Positions 25,501 through 37,548 of a stretch of DNA of 64,000 nucleotides are shown here, one piece after another. This stretch comes from Chaunax sp. Z400. Its lineage: Eukaryota > Chordata > Actinopteri > Lophiiformes > Chaunacidae. How positions within the stretch are numbered: position 1 is the stretch's first letter; the number at the start of each line of letters is the position of its first letter. The DNA is taken from contig CM075192.1 of the NCBI GenBank assembly GCA_037577475.1, positions 16,377,408-16,441,407 of the forward strand. Direction: 5' to 3'. The notes beneath the pieces were generated by a model. The model saw only the letters and a program-made list of their open reading frames with translations, was not told the DNA's origin and did not search any database. Position numbers and translations under genes: made by a program.

Positions 25501-28500
25501 TTTTTTAGCAAAATTCTGCCTAGAATACCTTTAATCAGTGCTGAAAATTGGATAGATGTTGCCTTCTCTTCTTTTGTGAATTTGATACTGTGTATTTAGT
25601 GCATGGATGCATGGAGGCAGTAAACTGAATCACAGCTGATGATGTTCCCACTTTGCAGGTCTTTATGCAGGGGACGAAATACTTCAACTGAATGGAAAAG
25701 ACACTCACAGTCTGAACTTCTCTGACATGAAGGTGGCATTTTCTCAAGCTTCGCTGGCTTTAACAGTCAACACGTTGCCTTCTGTGGACCGCCGTCAGCT
25801 CTGCTACCTGCCGCCGCGCCGCTCGGGTGCAGAGGAAGATCTCTACACCGACATCTTCTCCCAGAGTCAAGGTGAGAAGCAGCCATCAAAAAACGACCTG
25901 AATCCATCTCAATATTTTTTATTTTCTGTTTCTCATTTAAAGCCGCATGAGGCAACTTTGCAAAATCGCAGGTTCAGTTAGCTGCAGTTCGTGACAAGTT
26001 TACATGATTTCTGGAATTTGGAAGTTAGAGTGTTTCAAAGCCTTCAAGTGTTCACAGTGTGGTCATGTTTGTTTTTAAGCTTCCATATTTCTTGTGAGCA
26101 GAAGAGAGGAGATATGATTTCTCACTGGTTTCCTCAGAGACACCAGTTTCATTAATGTGAAAATGTAGAATCCACACAGTCTCATTGGGGAGGATAGGAG
26201 GCTGTCGGCAGTGCATTGAAGCCCCACTTTGTGGAATAGTTTGATAACATTGAGTGTTTTTCCAAGGTCTTAAATCTTAATAGAAATGAGTCCATGACAA
26301 TATTTATTGTGTACTTTACAGGGCCTTTAAAATGTTGTCATCTCATTTGAAGAAAGAAACTCCTCCACAGCATTTCATGGAGCTCATACATCACTGTTTT
26401 GTTTGTTGCAGAAGAGATCCTGGACGACGGGGTGGGATTGTTGCTCGAGAGCTCGGGAGACAGCCTGGACGACGACTCTGAGATCTTCAGCGAGTTTGAC
26501 TGCAAAAAGGTAGGAGCACCAGTTCAGTGCTTTTTGTTCGGAGAAAGATTTCGACAGCACATCTTTCATACGATGTGCTCGATTTGTTGCTTGTCCTTCA
26601 CAGCATCTCCTTCAGCTCTGTGTTATTATGGTAAGAGCACTTAAGAGCAGATTGAGGCACCATCTGTTAGTGGCTCATTTTATCTGGTTTAGGGGAGCAG
26701 AGTAGTGTCCATGTTTATATTAACCAGTTTTTATCCCAATGCGGCTCTGCATCAGGTCTCATAACACACCACTATTTTAACTGTAGCTTCTGACACGATG
26801 AAAATCAAAATTCTTAAATATTAATAAATGCCTACATTGCTGAGTGAAGTGCATCATATGTATAAGCATTAGTGACTCGAGGCAGGGTGATGTATACAGT
26901 TTGAATGTGACAACCAAGGAATGGATGGGTCTTTGATCAAGCTTGCCTTCAAATTGCTTAATTATCTGTGGTGATGAGGATGAATGATTGGAGGTGTATT
27001 TACTATTATGTGGCAAATTATAAAAGAAATCCCAGAGCAGGGATTGGCAAAATAAGCAAATAAGTTTTGCTATTGAAGTGCTTTGGCTAACAAACTGACT
27101 AATTCCTCTAATACCAAGTAAAAAGATACTTTTGACTTTGAGCCAGTCTTATCTGCCTCTTTCTGCTACTAGATGGCATCAAAGGGCAGCTGGGCTCCTG
27201 CTCATGAAATTAATGGGGTGGGGAAAAAAAAACCTTTTTGTAGATCTCCAATCTAAACATAGGAAAAAATGTGTTGAGCATTTCATCCACAGCGGTGTTT
27301 TGTTCTCTTAAATTTGTCTTTTTCAAAGGACCTCTGTGACTTTATCCTCAAATGCTTCCAATACCAGAGTGCAGCCTCTTATACTGGGTCTTCAAAGGAC
27401 ACAGATGAGTAAGGATTTAAGTCTTTGTGTCCTGAAAAGCAGCAGTGATGTCTGGAATCGGACCCCAAGCTCGTTCATAACAGAAGAAAATCATAAAAAA
27501 TGTTTGTGTACACGCTTTTTCGGTCATGCTTGACATGTACACAGTGATAACAGTTTATTCCTTTGACTTCTTGTTGCACCAAATTCTCAGACATGCCAAC
27601 AGCAGCACCAACAAACTAGGAGTTTTAGTTCTAAAATGATGTTGTGGCTGTGTGATGTGAATTCTTCCAGAGACTGACGGATCATCCCGAATCTATATAC
27701 CCTGCAGAAAATGTTATTAGATGCTTTGGAGGAGATCTTTGCTCTTTCACTAAAGGGCAAAAATCCATGTAACATCTCTATCTTGTCTTAAAAAAATGGA
27801 ATTTTCAATATAGCCTCAGTTCCTCTGTTTCTCTGCCCTTTTACTGATTCTGGGGTATATTTTATCGCCCATATTAGTCAGTTATTGAGTTATCAGGCTT
27901 TAGGGCCAGACATTCAGAGCAATGACTTCATCCAGGACTCACCATTTGGTACAGACTTTCACCAGCTACTGTGAAATTTCATCATGGAAATGGCAATGAC
28001 ACAATTTTCTCCACTGACTCAATAGACAAGCAGGAACTTGCAATGCATTTTGTGTTCTGGGAAACTTTCACAACTCTACTTTCCCATACACTGTCACTCT
28101 CATCCCAAACAGGATGCACTAGAGAATCAGTAATTAAATAAATCCTGGGATCCAGTCAGAGATTGAGGACATCTGAATATCTGCAGGTGTATTTTCCTTG
28201 TTTTTGTCCAGTTACTGATCTGAACAAGGATATTTTCTGGCCGTGTGTGAACCTTTTGGCATGCCTGAGCATTTCCAACACTTCATTTTCTTCATGTAAA
28301 ACCTCTCACAGCAGTCGCTCCTATATTCAGCTTCTCATTTGCAGCTCCCCGCTCCCCATCACCCACCCCATTCCTGAAATCCTGCATTTACATTCTACTG
28401 CAGTAGTATGGCTCACCCCAGCCAATCCTGCTCCACCTTGAGGAGCAGACGCCTTCCCTCCTGCTCCTTAGCTTTCCCTGCTCTGAAAGATTATACTATT

Positions 28501-31500
28501 ATAGTGGTGGTGGAGTTGGCTAGATCTTTACCCTCGCAATGTGTGCCTGAGTTTAACAGCCTGTGGATAACACACAGAGAGAGAGAGGAAACAGCAGAAT
28601 ATCAGGGACAGAACTACAACAGACACCAAGGGCGAAAAGAAGGGGAGTTGGAAGACTGTAAGCACTGGTGGGCGGAGAGGAGGAGGCTGTGCAGCTTCAC
28701 TCATCCTTCATCCCAAGCACCACAGCACCTTTTTTCAAACAGAGGGAAGACAAAAGGGCTGGGAAATGTATTGGAGATGCACAGTTTAGGCTTGACTCTT
28801 TCCAAAGCCTGGAGTCTTTTTTCTTCTTCTCCCCTCTGCCACCTAAACTGACGCAGACTGTCAACCTGCACCTGGCTATGTCCATCCTGAAGTGGAGCAA
28901 ACACAGCAAGCGCTCCTCAGACTCCATCTATGACATGCTACATCTGGTGAGATTCCTCCTTTGTATCGGTTTTCTTTACCTGCCTAACTTTTGCTACTGC
29001 TGTAATACATGGCCAGATTGGAGGATCTGAGTTTCTACAGACAATCATGGCTTAACATGACTTTGACAAACTACCCAGAGCGTTTTTACACTTACACTCT
29101 GACTGTTCTAGAGTTCTCTCCTCTTGGCACCTCAAGCTGTGATCTCCAGGCTTCTCTCAGTTTAAGAGGGCAGACGTGTAATTGTCTCCCTACTCCATCA
29201 TCAGGGCTTTCATGCTTTGAAACCATTTTAATATTAATTTCATTTGCTATGGGAAATGCTCGTCTCTGCTATCTGACAGGTTCACCCAAGACAGCCTCTC
29301 TTATCTGCAGATTGTTCTTATTATGTGATAGTGATGGCTTTATGTTTTTTGAACCCCCCCCCCCACCACCACCACCCCCCTCCCCTTCTGTTCTTTCTCT
29401 CTTTCTCTGCATGGCCAGTCATGTCATGACTGTCCATGCAAACTAAGCCGCCATGGTGTTAATTAGCCTAGATTATGATGCTGAAAACTATGACTGGACT
29501 GTGACGGTCTTATTAGGCTCAGTTGATTAATTGGGCAGGAAAGAATCAAGTTTATTGACAGATTGTGTCCCTCTTTGCAACAAACCTCTCTTTTTTTTTG
29601 GATTGAAAGAAATTGTCTGCTGCAGTTGAGTGTGTTTGGTTTGCTGTTCTTATTTGCTGTCATACTGCATTTGACCTTACATTTGAGTTGAATATGGTAT
29701 CTTTTACATCAATAAAGTACTGCAGGAACAAATACAGGCATGTTGTAATGACTTGTAGATGCTAATGGAGCAAATCTCAGGATCTGTCTTGATGATTTAT
29801 TTTCTACCTTATTCCGCACATTACACCAGTGTTTGAGACCACTCCATACATCTAAATGGAATAATGGCGATGGAGCTTATGTGCATGAACTTTGTTTACT
29901 CTATCATTAACCAGCAAAAACTACAACAAACAAGATGCCCCTTGCTGCAGATGTTTCTCCGCATATTCTGCTAAAATAGCACTATAGTGCATTGGCGAAA
30001 TTAGCATTCGCCACATTACATTTAGCACTTCCCAGTTGATTTGACAGTCTGATATCTGCCTGATTATTTTGAGAACATGTCAAGAGTGACAACAACGGCT
30101 GTCATGCCTCATATATGGATGTGTCTGTCTGATTAAATACTAATGCTGATAACCATTGTCATTTGAAAAGCTGCATGAGAAGCTTTGTGCCACTGCATCA
30201 CTGGATAAACAATGCTCTTCCTTTATTCTGTTAGTGAACCATCTAACCTATGGCTGTCCCTACCTATTGTCTACTCAGTGTAAATCATGAAAAAACTTAT
30301 CTGTGGCTTCAATTACCTGCAGGTGGTTCCTGTTGTGAAGCCATAACTGCTTGCTCCCTGCAGTTTTAACAGCTAATCTTTATGTATCATCTACTGTAGA
30401 GTATTTATTGTAAATTGCTTGATCTACTCTGATCTATTACATTCTTCCTACATGAAATTAATTACAGAGTTCTCATTGTGCTTTCTGCTCTGTGGTTGTA
30501 TTGATGTCAAATGCCAAAATGAAAATAAGCTAGTTATGACCGGTAAGGCTGTAGCCTGTTGCAAACAAAGTAAGTGTGTTCGTTTTGTCATGTAGGCTGT
30601 TGTTGAGTGGGGTCTATTTCTGTCCACAATGATAGCCAATGCACATCAAGGCTGGTCTCCACGGCAACCCACACTTTATGGATATTGTTGTGTGTATATT
30701 TTGATTCTGTGAAAGAGATGACTCATTACACCACCAATCCATCAGTTGGAGGAAAACACCAGGGAAAAGCGGGATATGAGTGAAATAGAAGGAGGCGGAG
30801 AGTCATTGTTATGACGGACTGGAAATAGACCAAATCAGCGCAAAGATTCTTTTTTCCAAACTGCCTCTCTGCCTCTTTCCAGGCTCACTCACTGCACAGT
30901 CATGATTCTGTGTGCATCAGTATAGGTGACAAGTTAAACCTGCAAGTTTGAGGTGCTGCTTTTTTGTTTTTTTTGCTAATTGATCGTCATTTGGATTTTA
31001 CTTCCTTTGCCTTGATGTTGGATTTGCAGAATTTCATCATCACACAATTCTTTCCCCCCTCAATTTGCAGAGTACGGAGCAAGTTGCTGCTTTCTGCCGC
31101 AGCCTCCATGACATGAATCCCTCGGAGTGTGTGTCCTCGTCGCCTAGTCCGGAGTCGCCCTTCCCGCCTCTCGGAACTCCCCGACAGCTGTCCGATGCCG
31201 ACAAGCTCCGCAAAGTCATTTGTGAACTAGTGGAGACCGAACGCACCTATGTCAAAGTCAGTATCATTAATCTTACTTGTGAGTGGCAGATGGTCTGTGT
31301 GAGTGTGCATGTGTTGCTCTTGTCCATCTATCTGTATTTCTGTCTACCCCGGGTTGTGTAAGCCCTTACCTATTCCACATTACCAATCCATATTTATATC
31401 TCATCTCTCAGGGGATACGAGGAGGGAACAGCTGTGCCCTTGCCTGGATATTGCCTAATTTTCTTTCTGCCTAGTATAAATGTGTCTCAATGCAATAACC

Positions 31501-34500
31501 TGGATAGGGAGGATATGTAATAGGATAATGTCAGGGCTATCTAAAATGTTCATTGCATGTTCTCATTAGAGGGGTAGGGGATCTATACGTATACTTATTA
31601 GAAATCACTTTTTGCACGATAGATGGTGTATTGTAGAACCTTCAGGTTTCGTTGAATTTAGGCTATTTGTCCTAATTACCCACAGTCAAATGGACATGGC
31701 TTTTGCATGTCAGTGTGTGCAGTTTGCAAAAGGCAATTGCTCTTATAATATACTACAGGTATAGAATAAATAATGGAAAGACTAAATGAAAGACTTGCTA
31801 CAAACGTTTGTCATTACGTTAACAGCTAGTTAGCAATATTTGCCAAATACTTTTGGCTACATAATATTTTTGTAGGTTAGTTTTAGCTTGTGACTGCTGA
31901 TACAGATGCACTTTATGTTTTGCACCTGTCACTATTTTCAAGACTACTGCTTTAAAAATTCAGAATACTTTTATTAACCAATTTTGGACACATGTTTATG
32001 CATCTCGTGTTGCGTTGAAAATGCCTCTCCACATTCAGGCATTCATAATGTTTTTTATGATTGAGATATCTCAAAATTAAACATGTTAACATTATTTTGT
32101 CTATTCCATGTAGACTAACCTCCTAACAAAAACAATTGCTTACTACTTATTTCTTAGTAAGATGGAAAATGTAGCCTCCTCTTCTTTAAGACCAATAATT
32201 AAACAAAATTAATAAGAAGCTGATTGAGTTGATTATGGGATCAACAATAATAAAAATGGGAAATATAGTTCAATGTTTTTGTTTTGCCAGCTTTGTTTGG
32301 AGACATTGGATGGTATATTTTCCTACTTTTTACAGTGGTCCCACTTAATCTCATAGACGTGTCTCCATACAGCTTCCCTCAAATTTAAACGCATAAAGGC
32401 ATCTTTAATATTGGATCGACTCTCACACATTTTAATCACTGTTTGGTTGTAAAGGAATATTTGAGCTTATGCATGTTTTTCATGTCTTTATTTCATCTAA
32501 TGACACGGACAACGCTGAATCAAACATATTTCACGCTTCTCTTCCAGGATCTCAATTGCCTCATTGGGAGATATTTAACACCACTGCAGAAAGAGACCTT
32601 CCTCACTCAGGATGAGGTATGTCAAATGTTCCCAGTGAGCCTTTGAAGGGTAGCTGGCTTTTAAAATGCCAAAATTGTTGAAATATTCGAAGAAAAGTGG
32701 GTTACATAATCATGTGGAGAGTAGCTGTGTGCACGGACAAGAGGGATGGATGTTGAGAGAGACGGGGGAGGCTGGCAAAGAACAATGTTTTGCATGCACT
32801 TGTAATAATGAAAGTCATGTAGTTTTATTGCATTTTGAACCTCTCCATGCTATAACTATAGTGAGGGACTGGTATTGGATTCACCAAATAAAAAAGAAAT
32901 ATCATAGAATTCTGAGTAAAGAGAAATCATGTTGATTTTCCTCTTTTCCTCTAGCTGGATGTACTGTTTGGGAACTTGCCGGAAATGGTGGAGTTCCAGG
33001 TTGAATTTCTCAAGACCCTGGAAGATGGAACCAGACTGGTTCCAGATCTGGAGAAGCTGGAGAGAGTGGATCAGTTTAAGGTATACCATCTCTTCGTGAA
33101 ACGTACACCAAAACATAAATCTTTAAAACCACCGGTTGGGTAACTTCTCGTCCCTTTCTCACAGAAAATCCTCTTCTCTCTGGGAGGCTCTTTCCTGTAC
33201 TATGCAGATCGTTTCAAACTCTACAGTGCTTTCTGCGCCAGCCACACCAAAGTCCCTAAGGTCCTCGTAAAGGGTGAGTAAATGTGCTCTCGGGTCCACA
33301 TTCCTCCTTGGCTCAAAGGAGAGGATGTATTTATCCATCAACCATCTGCCATATTGTGCAGAGCTCCATAAATCTGCTCCCAGAGTTGTCAACCAGACAG
33401 TTGTCCGTTTGACCTCTGCATACTTTCGAGCTGGTGGCTCCCAGGGTTAAAAAGGCTTCAACAGATATAATAAGCAGTGTTGAACAGCCTTATCTCTCTT
33501 TAGTGCACCCACTCCCTTTTAACACAGAATGGATGACTTTATTTTACATTCAGTGCGTCAACTACCTCTCAGTCATACTGAGTTTAATGAGGTGTTATTT
33601 GGATAAAGGTGTGTTTAAAGTAGTTTATAGCTGTCTCTTGGATAAAATGACTCAGAACACATGCAACAGTTCATTTCTTTCTGACTTAGCTGTAGGTCAT
33701 TTCTGAGGTGAGACAAACTGAAACATTAAGTGGGTCTGTATTTGCATAAGATAAACATATTTATGCCATTTAAAACAACTTAATTCAGTTTTAAATAAAC
33801 AGGGCATAAGCTTTATTTCTGAGAATTCAGACCATAACTTAAATGACTTGAGTAAACCACTAAAGAGTGGAATCAAAAAACAAATACTTCAGTTTTATAA
33901 AGGTCAAATATGAAAGTAGATAAGACATCTGGAAGTTGAGCAACTCATGCTTTTTACTGGTCATTCCAGCCAAAACCGATGCCAATTTCAAGGCCTTCCT
34001 GGATGAACGCAACCCCAAGCAGCAGCACTCGTCCACCCTTGAGTCATACCTGATCAAACCCATCCAGAGGGTGCTGAAGTATCCCCTTCTTCTCAAGGAG
34101 CTCTACTCGCTCACAGACCCAGACAGTGAGGAGCACTACCACTTGGATGGTAAGGCCCAGTCACAGACTGAGAAGATAAAATGATTTTGACAGGGGAGAA
34201 TGTGGCTGAATACGTGATTTCAAAAGAATTCAACCCTAACCTTCCTGTTTTCCACTCATCTGTAGTTGCCATGAAAGCCATGAACAAAGTTGCCAGCCAC
34301 ATCAATGAGATGCAGAAGATCCATGAGGAGTTTGGAGCCGTGTTCGATCAGCTCATCGTAGAGCAGAGTGGAGAAAAGAAAGAGGTAGGTTGGACAAAAT
34401 TGGCTCTACTTTGTTCTTTTAACTACAGAGAACATATGTAGTGACCACTGATATTTTGTTGCTTTGCCAGGTCGCTGATCTGTCCATGGGTGACCTGCTA

Positions 34501-36404
34501 CTCCACACCAGTGTGACCTGGATCAACCCCCCTGCCTCCTTAGGAAAATGGAAAAAAGAGCCCCAGATGGCAACATTTGGTATTTCATGAGCTTCTTCTT
34601 CTTCTACCTAACTGTATTACTTATATAACATGAGCAAGCTTTCAGTGATAACTGATGTGTTTTTCCCCATTGCTGCCTAGTGTTCAAAACAGCAGTGGTC
34701 TTTGTATGCAGAGACGGATCCAAGCAGAAAAAGAAAATGGTACGTTTACTCAAAAGCAAGAAGCCATGAGCAACACCACAGTTCTTTTTGTCATGGCGTT
34801 GTAAATGTACTTTTCCCATGTGCCACTCCGGAGTAAAATTGCAATCGTTCTTTGTTTGAATGATTGCAGGGTGGCTCCCATAGAGTCTCGATGTCTTCAG
34901 AGGAAAAAGACCCCTTCCGATTCCGTCACATGATCCCAACTGATGCCCTTCAAGTCAGGTCCTTGAACAATGCAGGTACATTACTCAGTGAATAATATAG
35001 AGTACTGCATTGAAATACTGATATTTTTATTTATTTATTTTTTTTAATGCCTCGAGAGCCGCAGATTATTACTTCAGAGAAGCTTACCAGATTACTCTGT
35101 GCATGAGTCAAAGAGTGATGAATTTTTCCTCAGATGGCGAGGGCTCATCTGTGTGCGAGATAGTCCACACAAAGTCAGAGTCGGAGGGAAGGCCAGAGAG
35201 GACATTTCAGCTGTGCTGTAGGTGAGGATCTCTTTTAATGGAGGTTGAATTCCCCAGCAGATAGGAGCTTGCACTGATACAGTCCTGTCTTCTGTTATCT
35301 ACGAAGTGTCAAACTGAAAAGTTGCCCTTCTATCTCCCTCAGCTCTCCAGAGAGTAGAAAAGACTTTTTGAAAACGGTCCATTCCATCTTGAGGGAAAAG
35401 CACCGCCGGCAGCTTCTAAAAACAGAGAGTTTACCCCTCAACCAGCAGTATGTGCCCTTTGGAGGAAAGCGCCTTTGTGCCCTGAAGGGAGCCCGTCCTG
35501 CCATAAATAGAGCAGGTAACTGACAGTCTGTGGCTGCATTCATCCTCCAGCTTCAAGTGTCCCAATTCTTACGTTGCTCCTTCTTACCTGATAGGATGCA
35601 TTGGTTTAATTGGTTTGAATCTTTCAGAAGAAGATTGGTTTGTTTTTAAATTTGTTTCATGCTTTTAACTTCAATCATTTGCCAATACTGCTAGTTTTGT
35701 ATTTTTCAAGACAAGCCAGATTTTTTAATACGCAACCTTGTCCAGACGGTTATCCCTTGTTATAATCTGTAATTATATTATGTGACAAAAACCAAATGAA
35801 TGGCCTGAGTATGTGAACATCGCCATCATTATCATCTTTGTTATCCGTGTTTTTGATCTGTTTTTATGCAGCATCTGCCCCAACAAGGACTCTAGGCAGG
35901 AGGAAGTTGGTACGCAACCGTTTCACCATCGACACGGACATCGTTTTTGATGGCGAACCTGAGCAGGACCCCGCTTCACCACAGGAGGCTGACGTAATTC
36001 GGCTGCAGCAGGACAATGAACCAGATCAGCAGCAGCAGCAGTCTGACTTAGCAGGAGACACTGATCGCTGGGTGGAAGAACAGTTCGATTTAGAAGAATA
36101 CGAGGACCAAGAAGAGGTGAAGGAAACGGACATCCTTAGTGATGACGATGATGACATCTGCCAGACACCCAGAGTGCCCTCCACCAACCTGGAAGCCTCC
36201 GTCATGGCTTTGTCCCTGGCAAGTGACGAAGGAGAAGAGGGCAACAACCTCAAGTCCCCATCAGTTAGTGAGACACCTGATGATGTGAAGCGGCCCAACG
36301 TAGACGAGCCGAGCGCTGTGACTGATGACAGTGTGGAGCAAATGGACAAGGAGATTTGGTTACGGAGAAAGCAATCTGTTTCATCCCCAGACTGTGGCAC
36401 ATAA
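15642..36404 (+). CDS. tiam1: Tiam1, Rac1-specific guanine-nucleotide exchange factor (25 coding exons, 1593 aa)
   Basis: Tiam1 loads GTP onto Rac at membranes and cell junctions. Coding exons: 15642-16550, 17478-17934, 18345-18517, 18733-18957, 20761-20946, 22471-22617, 22712-22783, 23211-23381, 23727-23831, 24246-24327, 24573-24659, 25659-25871, 26412-26509, 31071-31256, 32548-32616, 32955-33080, 33165-33273, 33970-34149, 34266-34384, 34471-34579, 34681-34739, 34870-34975, 35134-35221, 35343-35515, 35872-36404. They sum to 4782 nt with every phase closing, giving 1593 aa against about 1591 in human TIAM1. The start MGNAES matches the family and gives an N-myristoyl glycine. Order: Ser-rich N-terminus, PH1-coiled coil (about 418-590), RBD (about 740-815), PDZ (about 825-890), DH (about 1018-1212), PH2 (about 1240-1375), acidic tail. 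No frameshift or missing domain. All introns are GT-AG. I cannot tell which fish duplicate (a or b) it is. Confidence 0.95.
17478..18957 (+). CDS. tiam1: tiam1 coding exons 2-4: linker, PH1 and coiled coil
   Basis: Exons 17478-17934, 18345-18517 and 18733-18957 encode about residues 304-588. The first half is a Ser/Gly/Asp-rich linker (SDSGSSS). PH1 starts near residue 418 with VRKAGRLAVKNFLVHKKNKK and runs through RRKWKSYWVSLKG, CTLFFYE and DFVFCLSN to TELENWITAIHS. The basic KKNKK ... RRKWK face is the expected phosphoinositide surface. A predicted helix (EIKKLEQKIDMDEKMKKMG) starts the coiled-coil extension that in this family helps membrane and Par-complex binding. The last exon uses the weaker donor GTGGGT. 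Confidence 0.95.
20761..23831 (+). CDS. tiam1: tiam1 coding exons 5-9: CC-Ex region and Ras-binding domain
   Basis: Exons 20761-20946, 22471-22617, 22712-22783, 23211-23381 and 23727-23831 are all phase 0 and encode about residues 589-815. The first carries FLWEQNLEQFHMDLFRFRCY and the second RRRTQAMSRSCSKRKSRFSS, both nearly identical to mammalian TIAM1. Exon 7 (22712-22783) is short, is the most divergent part, and is preceded by a tandem CAGCAG acceptor. The RBD follows with WVCLPNDQPVLTIIQPGES and HYLRLKFLIENQVQFYIP. Introns are 0.1-1.8 kb. Confidence 0.93.
24246..26509 (+). CDS. tiam1: tiam1 coding exons 10-13: PDZ domain and acidic linker
   Basis: Exons 24246-24327, 24573-24659, 25659-25871 and 26412-26509 encode about residues 816-975. 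The PDZ carboxylate-binding loop reads YGFSIS, followed by VVEEDGVQQLYITDVK, GLYAGDEILQLNGKD and DMKVAFSQASL, the standard order of PDZ strands and helices. In TIAM1 this domain binds syndecan-type C-termini. Beyond it the sequence becomes acidic (DDGVG ... SLDDDSEIFSEFD) and aligns only loosely with mammals. The last exon ends in phase 0 and joins the exon at 31071 to give CKK-STEQVAAF, matching the mammalian junction. Confidence 0.92.
28668..28676 (+). promoter_or_regulatory. GC-box (Sp1-type) motif upstream of candidate internal tiam1 promoter
   Basis: TGGGCGGAG is a good match to the Sp1 GC box. It lies about 200 bp before the ATG of the candidate alternative first exon in locally GC-richer sequence. 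A single motif is weak evidence on its own. Confidence 0.3.
28878..28946 (+). CDS. tiam1: Candidate alternative first coding exon of tiam1 (short DH-PH isoform)
   Basis: Inside the 4.6-kb intron between the PDZ and DH exons, an ATG at 28878 opens 23 codons (starting MSILKWSKHSKRSSD, ending YDMLHL) and stops at a donor GTGAGA (28947). The phase is 0, exactly what the next exon (31071) needs, so the product would continue STEQVAAFCRSLHDMNPS into the DH-PH2 half, about 641 aa. The frame is open upstream to an ATG at 28666-28668 as well. An acceptor-like ACGCAG with a strong pyrimidine tract ends at 28856, so it could instead be a 90-nt in-frame cassette exon (28857-28946). No transcript evidence is available to me. 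Confidence 0.5.
31071..34384 (+). CDS. tiam1: tiam1 coding exons 14-19: Dbl-homology (DH) catalytic domain
   Basis: Exons 31071-31256, 32548-32616, 32955-33080, 33165-33273, 33970-34149 and 34266-34384 encode residues 976-1238. After a Ser/Pro-rich lead (SSPSPESPFPPLG) comes the DH core. CR1 is LRKVICELVETERTYVKDLN. Next come LDVLFGNLPEMVEFQVEFLK and FLYYADRFKLYSAFCASHTK. The signature helix is SYLIKPIQRVLKYPLLLKEL, and the domain closes with VASHINEMQKIHEEFGAVFD. The residues that contact the Rac switch regions are intact as far as conserved blocks show, so the protein should be catalytically active. The donor of the first exon (GTCAGT) is slightly off consensus. Confidence 0.95.
34471..36404 (+). 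CDS. tiam1: tiam1 coding exons 20-25: PH2 domain and C-terminal tail
   Basis: Exons 34471-34579, 34681-34739, 34870-34975, 35134-35221, 35343-35515 and 35872-36404 encode residues 1239-1593. PH2 runs from VADLSMGDLLLHTSVTWINP through VFKTAVVFVCRDGSKQKKK and PFRFRHMIPTDALQVRSL to the final helix (SRKDFLKTVHSILREKHRRQ). The tail has YVPFGGKRLCALKGARPA and the RRKLVRNRFTIDTD motif, then an acidic region with TDRWVEEQFDLEEYED and KETDILSDDDDD as in mammals. The last part differs and ends SSPDCGT, without the mammalian terminus. TAA is at 36402-36404. Confidence 0.94.
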
Positions 36405-37548
36405 ATGCTGAATAAGACAGGCAGACAGCGAGTGCCAAACAGCTTTACGTGGGCTCCATAAATATTAGTCATCAGTCTTCACAAACAATGCATGGGCATT
36501 GACGTATATCGCACACCTAGTAGGAGATATATTCTTCCTTACCTTACTTTTGCTGAATGCTTTTTGTACAGGTAAGACCATTAGTGGAGCAATACAGGAA
36601 TTCAGAATGAGGGAGCTTTATTGCAAATCAAATGCTGTCACATATAGAAGTGTAAGCTTTGAGAGATGAAATAATGGTACAATCATGAAATCTAATCCGT
36701 TGCTTTGATTGGCATGGTTTGCACATTTGGGCAGAATTCTATAGCCCTGCCTGCTGTTGCCAAATTTGGACATTGCAAGAACATGAATATTTGTTTTGTC
36801 TGTGTGACTCAGAGATGATGTCTTAGTTAAGGGCGGTATATTATTTGTCCTTAAAGAATTGGATAGTTACATAGTTTACTGTACTGTACATTTTCATATG
36901 AATATACACTGATATGTTTTGAGAGCAGATTTCCTGGTTATATATTATATGGTTTTAATCTCTTGTTTTACAGACTTAAAGCTATCTTTTTACCTTGGAA
37001 AATATTTGTTTTTTTCTTATTATAATAGCCCTATGCCACAGAGGCTAAGGGATTTGAATTATAACTTAACATAATCCTGTTTTACTTGAATTTGCTGTTT
37101 CATGTTTTTGTTGACTGTGACAATTTTCCTGTGTTGTACCCTTTTTTTCCTCCTCAGTATTGCCATTTACAGAATGCTTGATGTTACATTGCATTCTTCA
37201 CACATTGTGTGCACACTCTTAAGTTGTAGAGAATTTGCACATCAGCTATTTTAAAAGTTATTGTGTTTTAAAAAAAAAAACATGTTCACTAGTAATGGAT
37301 TACATAGCAATGTTTTTTATTTATTCTTATGTAAATTAATTTGCAAAACACATGAGTAATCATTTTCATGAAGAAAGTCCAAATTTGCTCAAGCAATCAA
37401 GGGAAAAGACTTACAGTATGACTGAACAGTGAACGACATCATACTTGTAAACAAGTCATTGTGCTACTAAGACTGCATTTTTATTACTGTGTGTACATAG
37501 AAAATGTATTGATATCATAATAAATAAAGTTGTTTCCTACTTATAATT
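36405..37548 (+). other. tiam1: tiam1 3' UTR
   Basis: About 1.1 kb of AT-rich sequence follows the stop codon. Overlapping AATAAA signals at 37519-37524 and 37523-37528 and a GU-rich stretch at about 37577-37596 place cleavage near 37540-37550. No earlier strong signal stands out. Confidence 0.7.
37519..37528 (+). terminator. tiam1: tiam1 polyadenylation signal (AATAAATAAA)
   Basis: Two overlapping AATAAA hexamers with a downstream GU-rich element, about 1.1 kb after the tiam1 stop codon and in the right orientation. Confidence 0.75.

Larger units (their letters stand above)
26510..31070 (+). other. tiam1: tiam1 intron between PDZ and DH halves
   Basis: This is the largest intron after coding exon 1. 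Apart from the candidate alternative exon and its upstream sequence (about 28300-28946), a C-rich tract near 29357-29385 and scattered simple repeats, I see nothing coding. Confidence 0.7.

Noticed and set aside
36406..37548. Further tiam1 coding exons matching the mammalian C-terminus
   Set aside because: The last exon ends in a clean TAA with a 3' UTR and polyadenylation signals after it. Total length already equals the mammalian protein.
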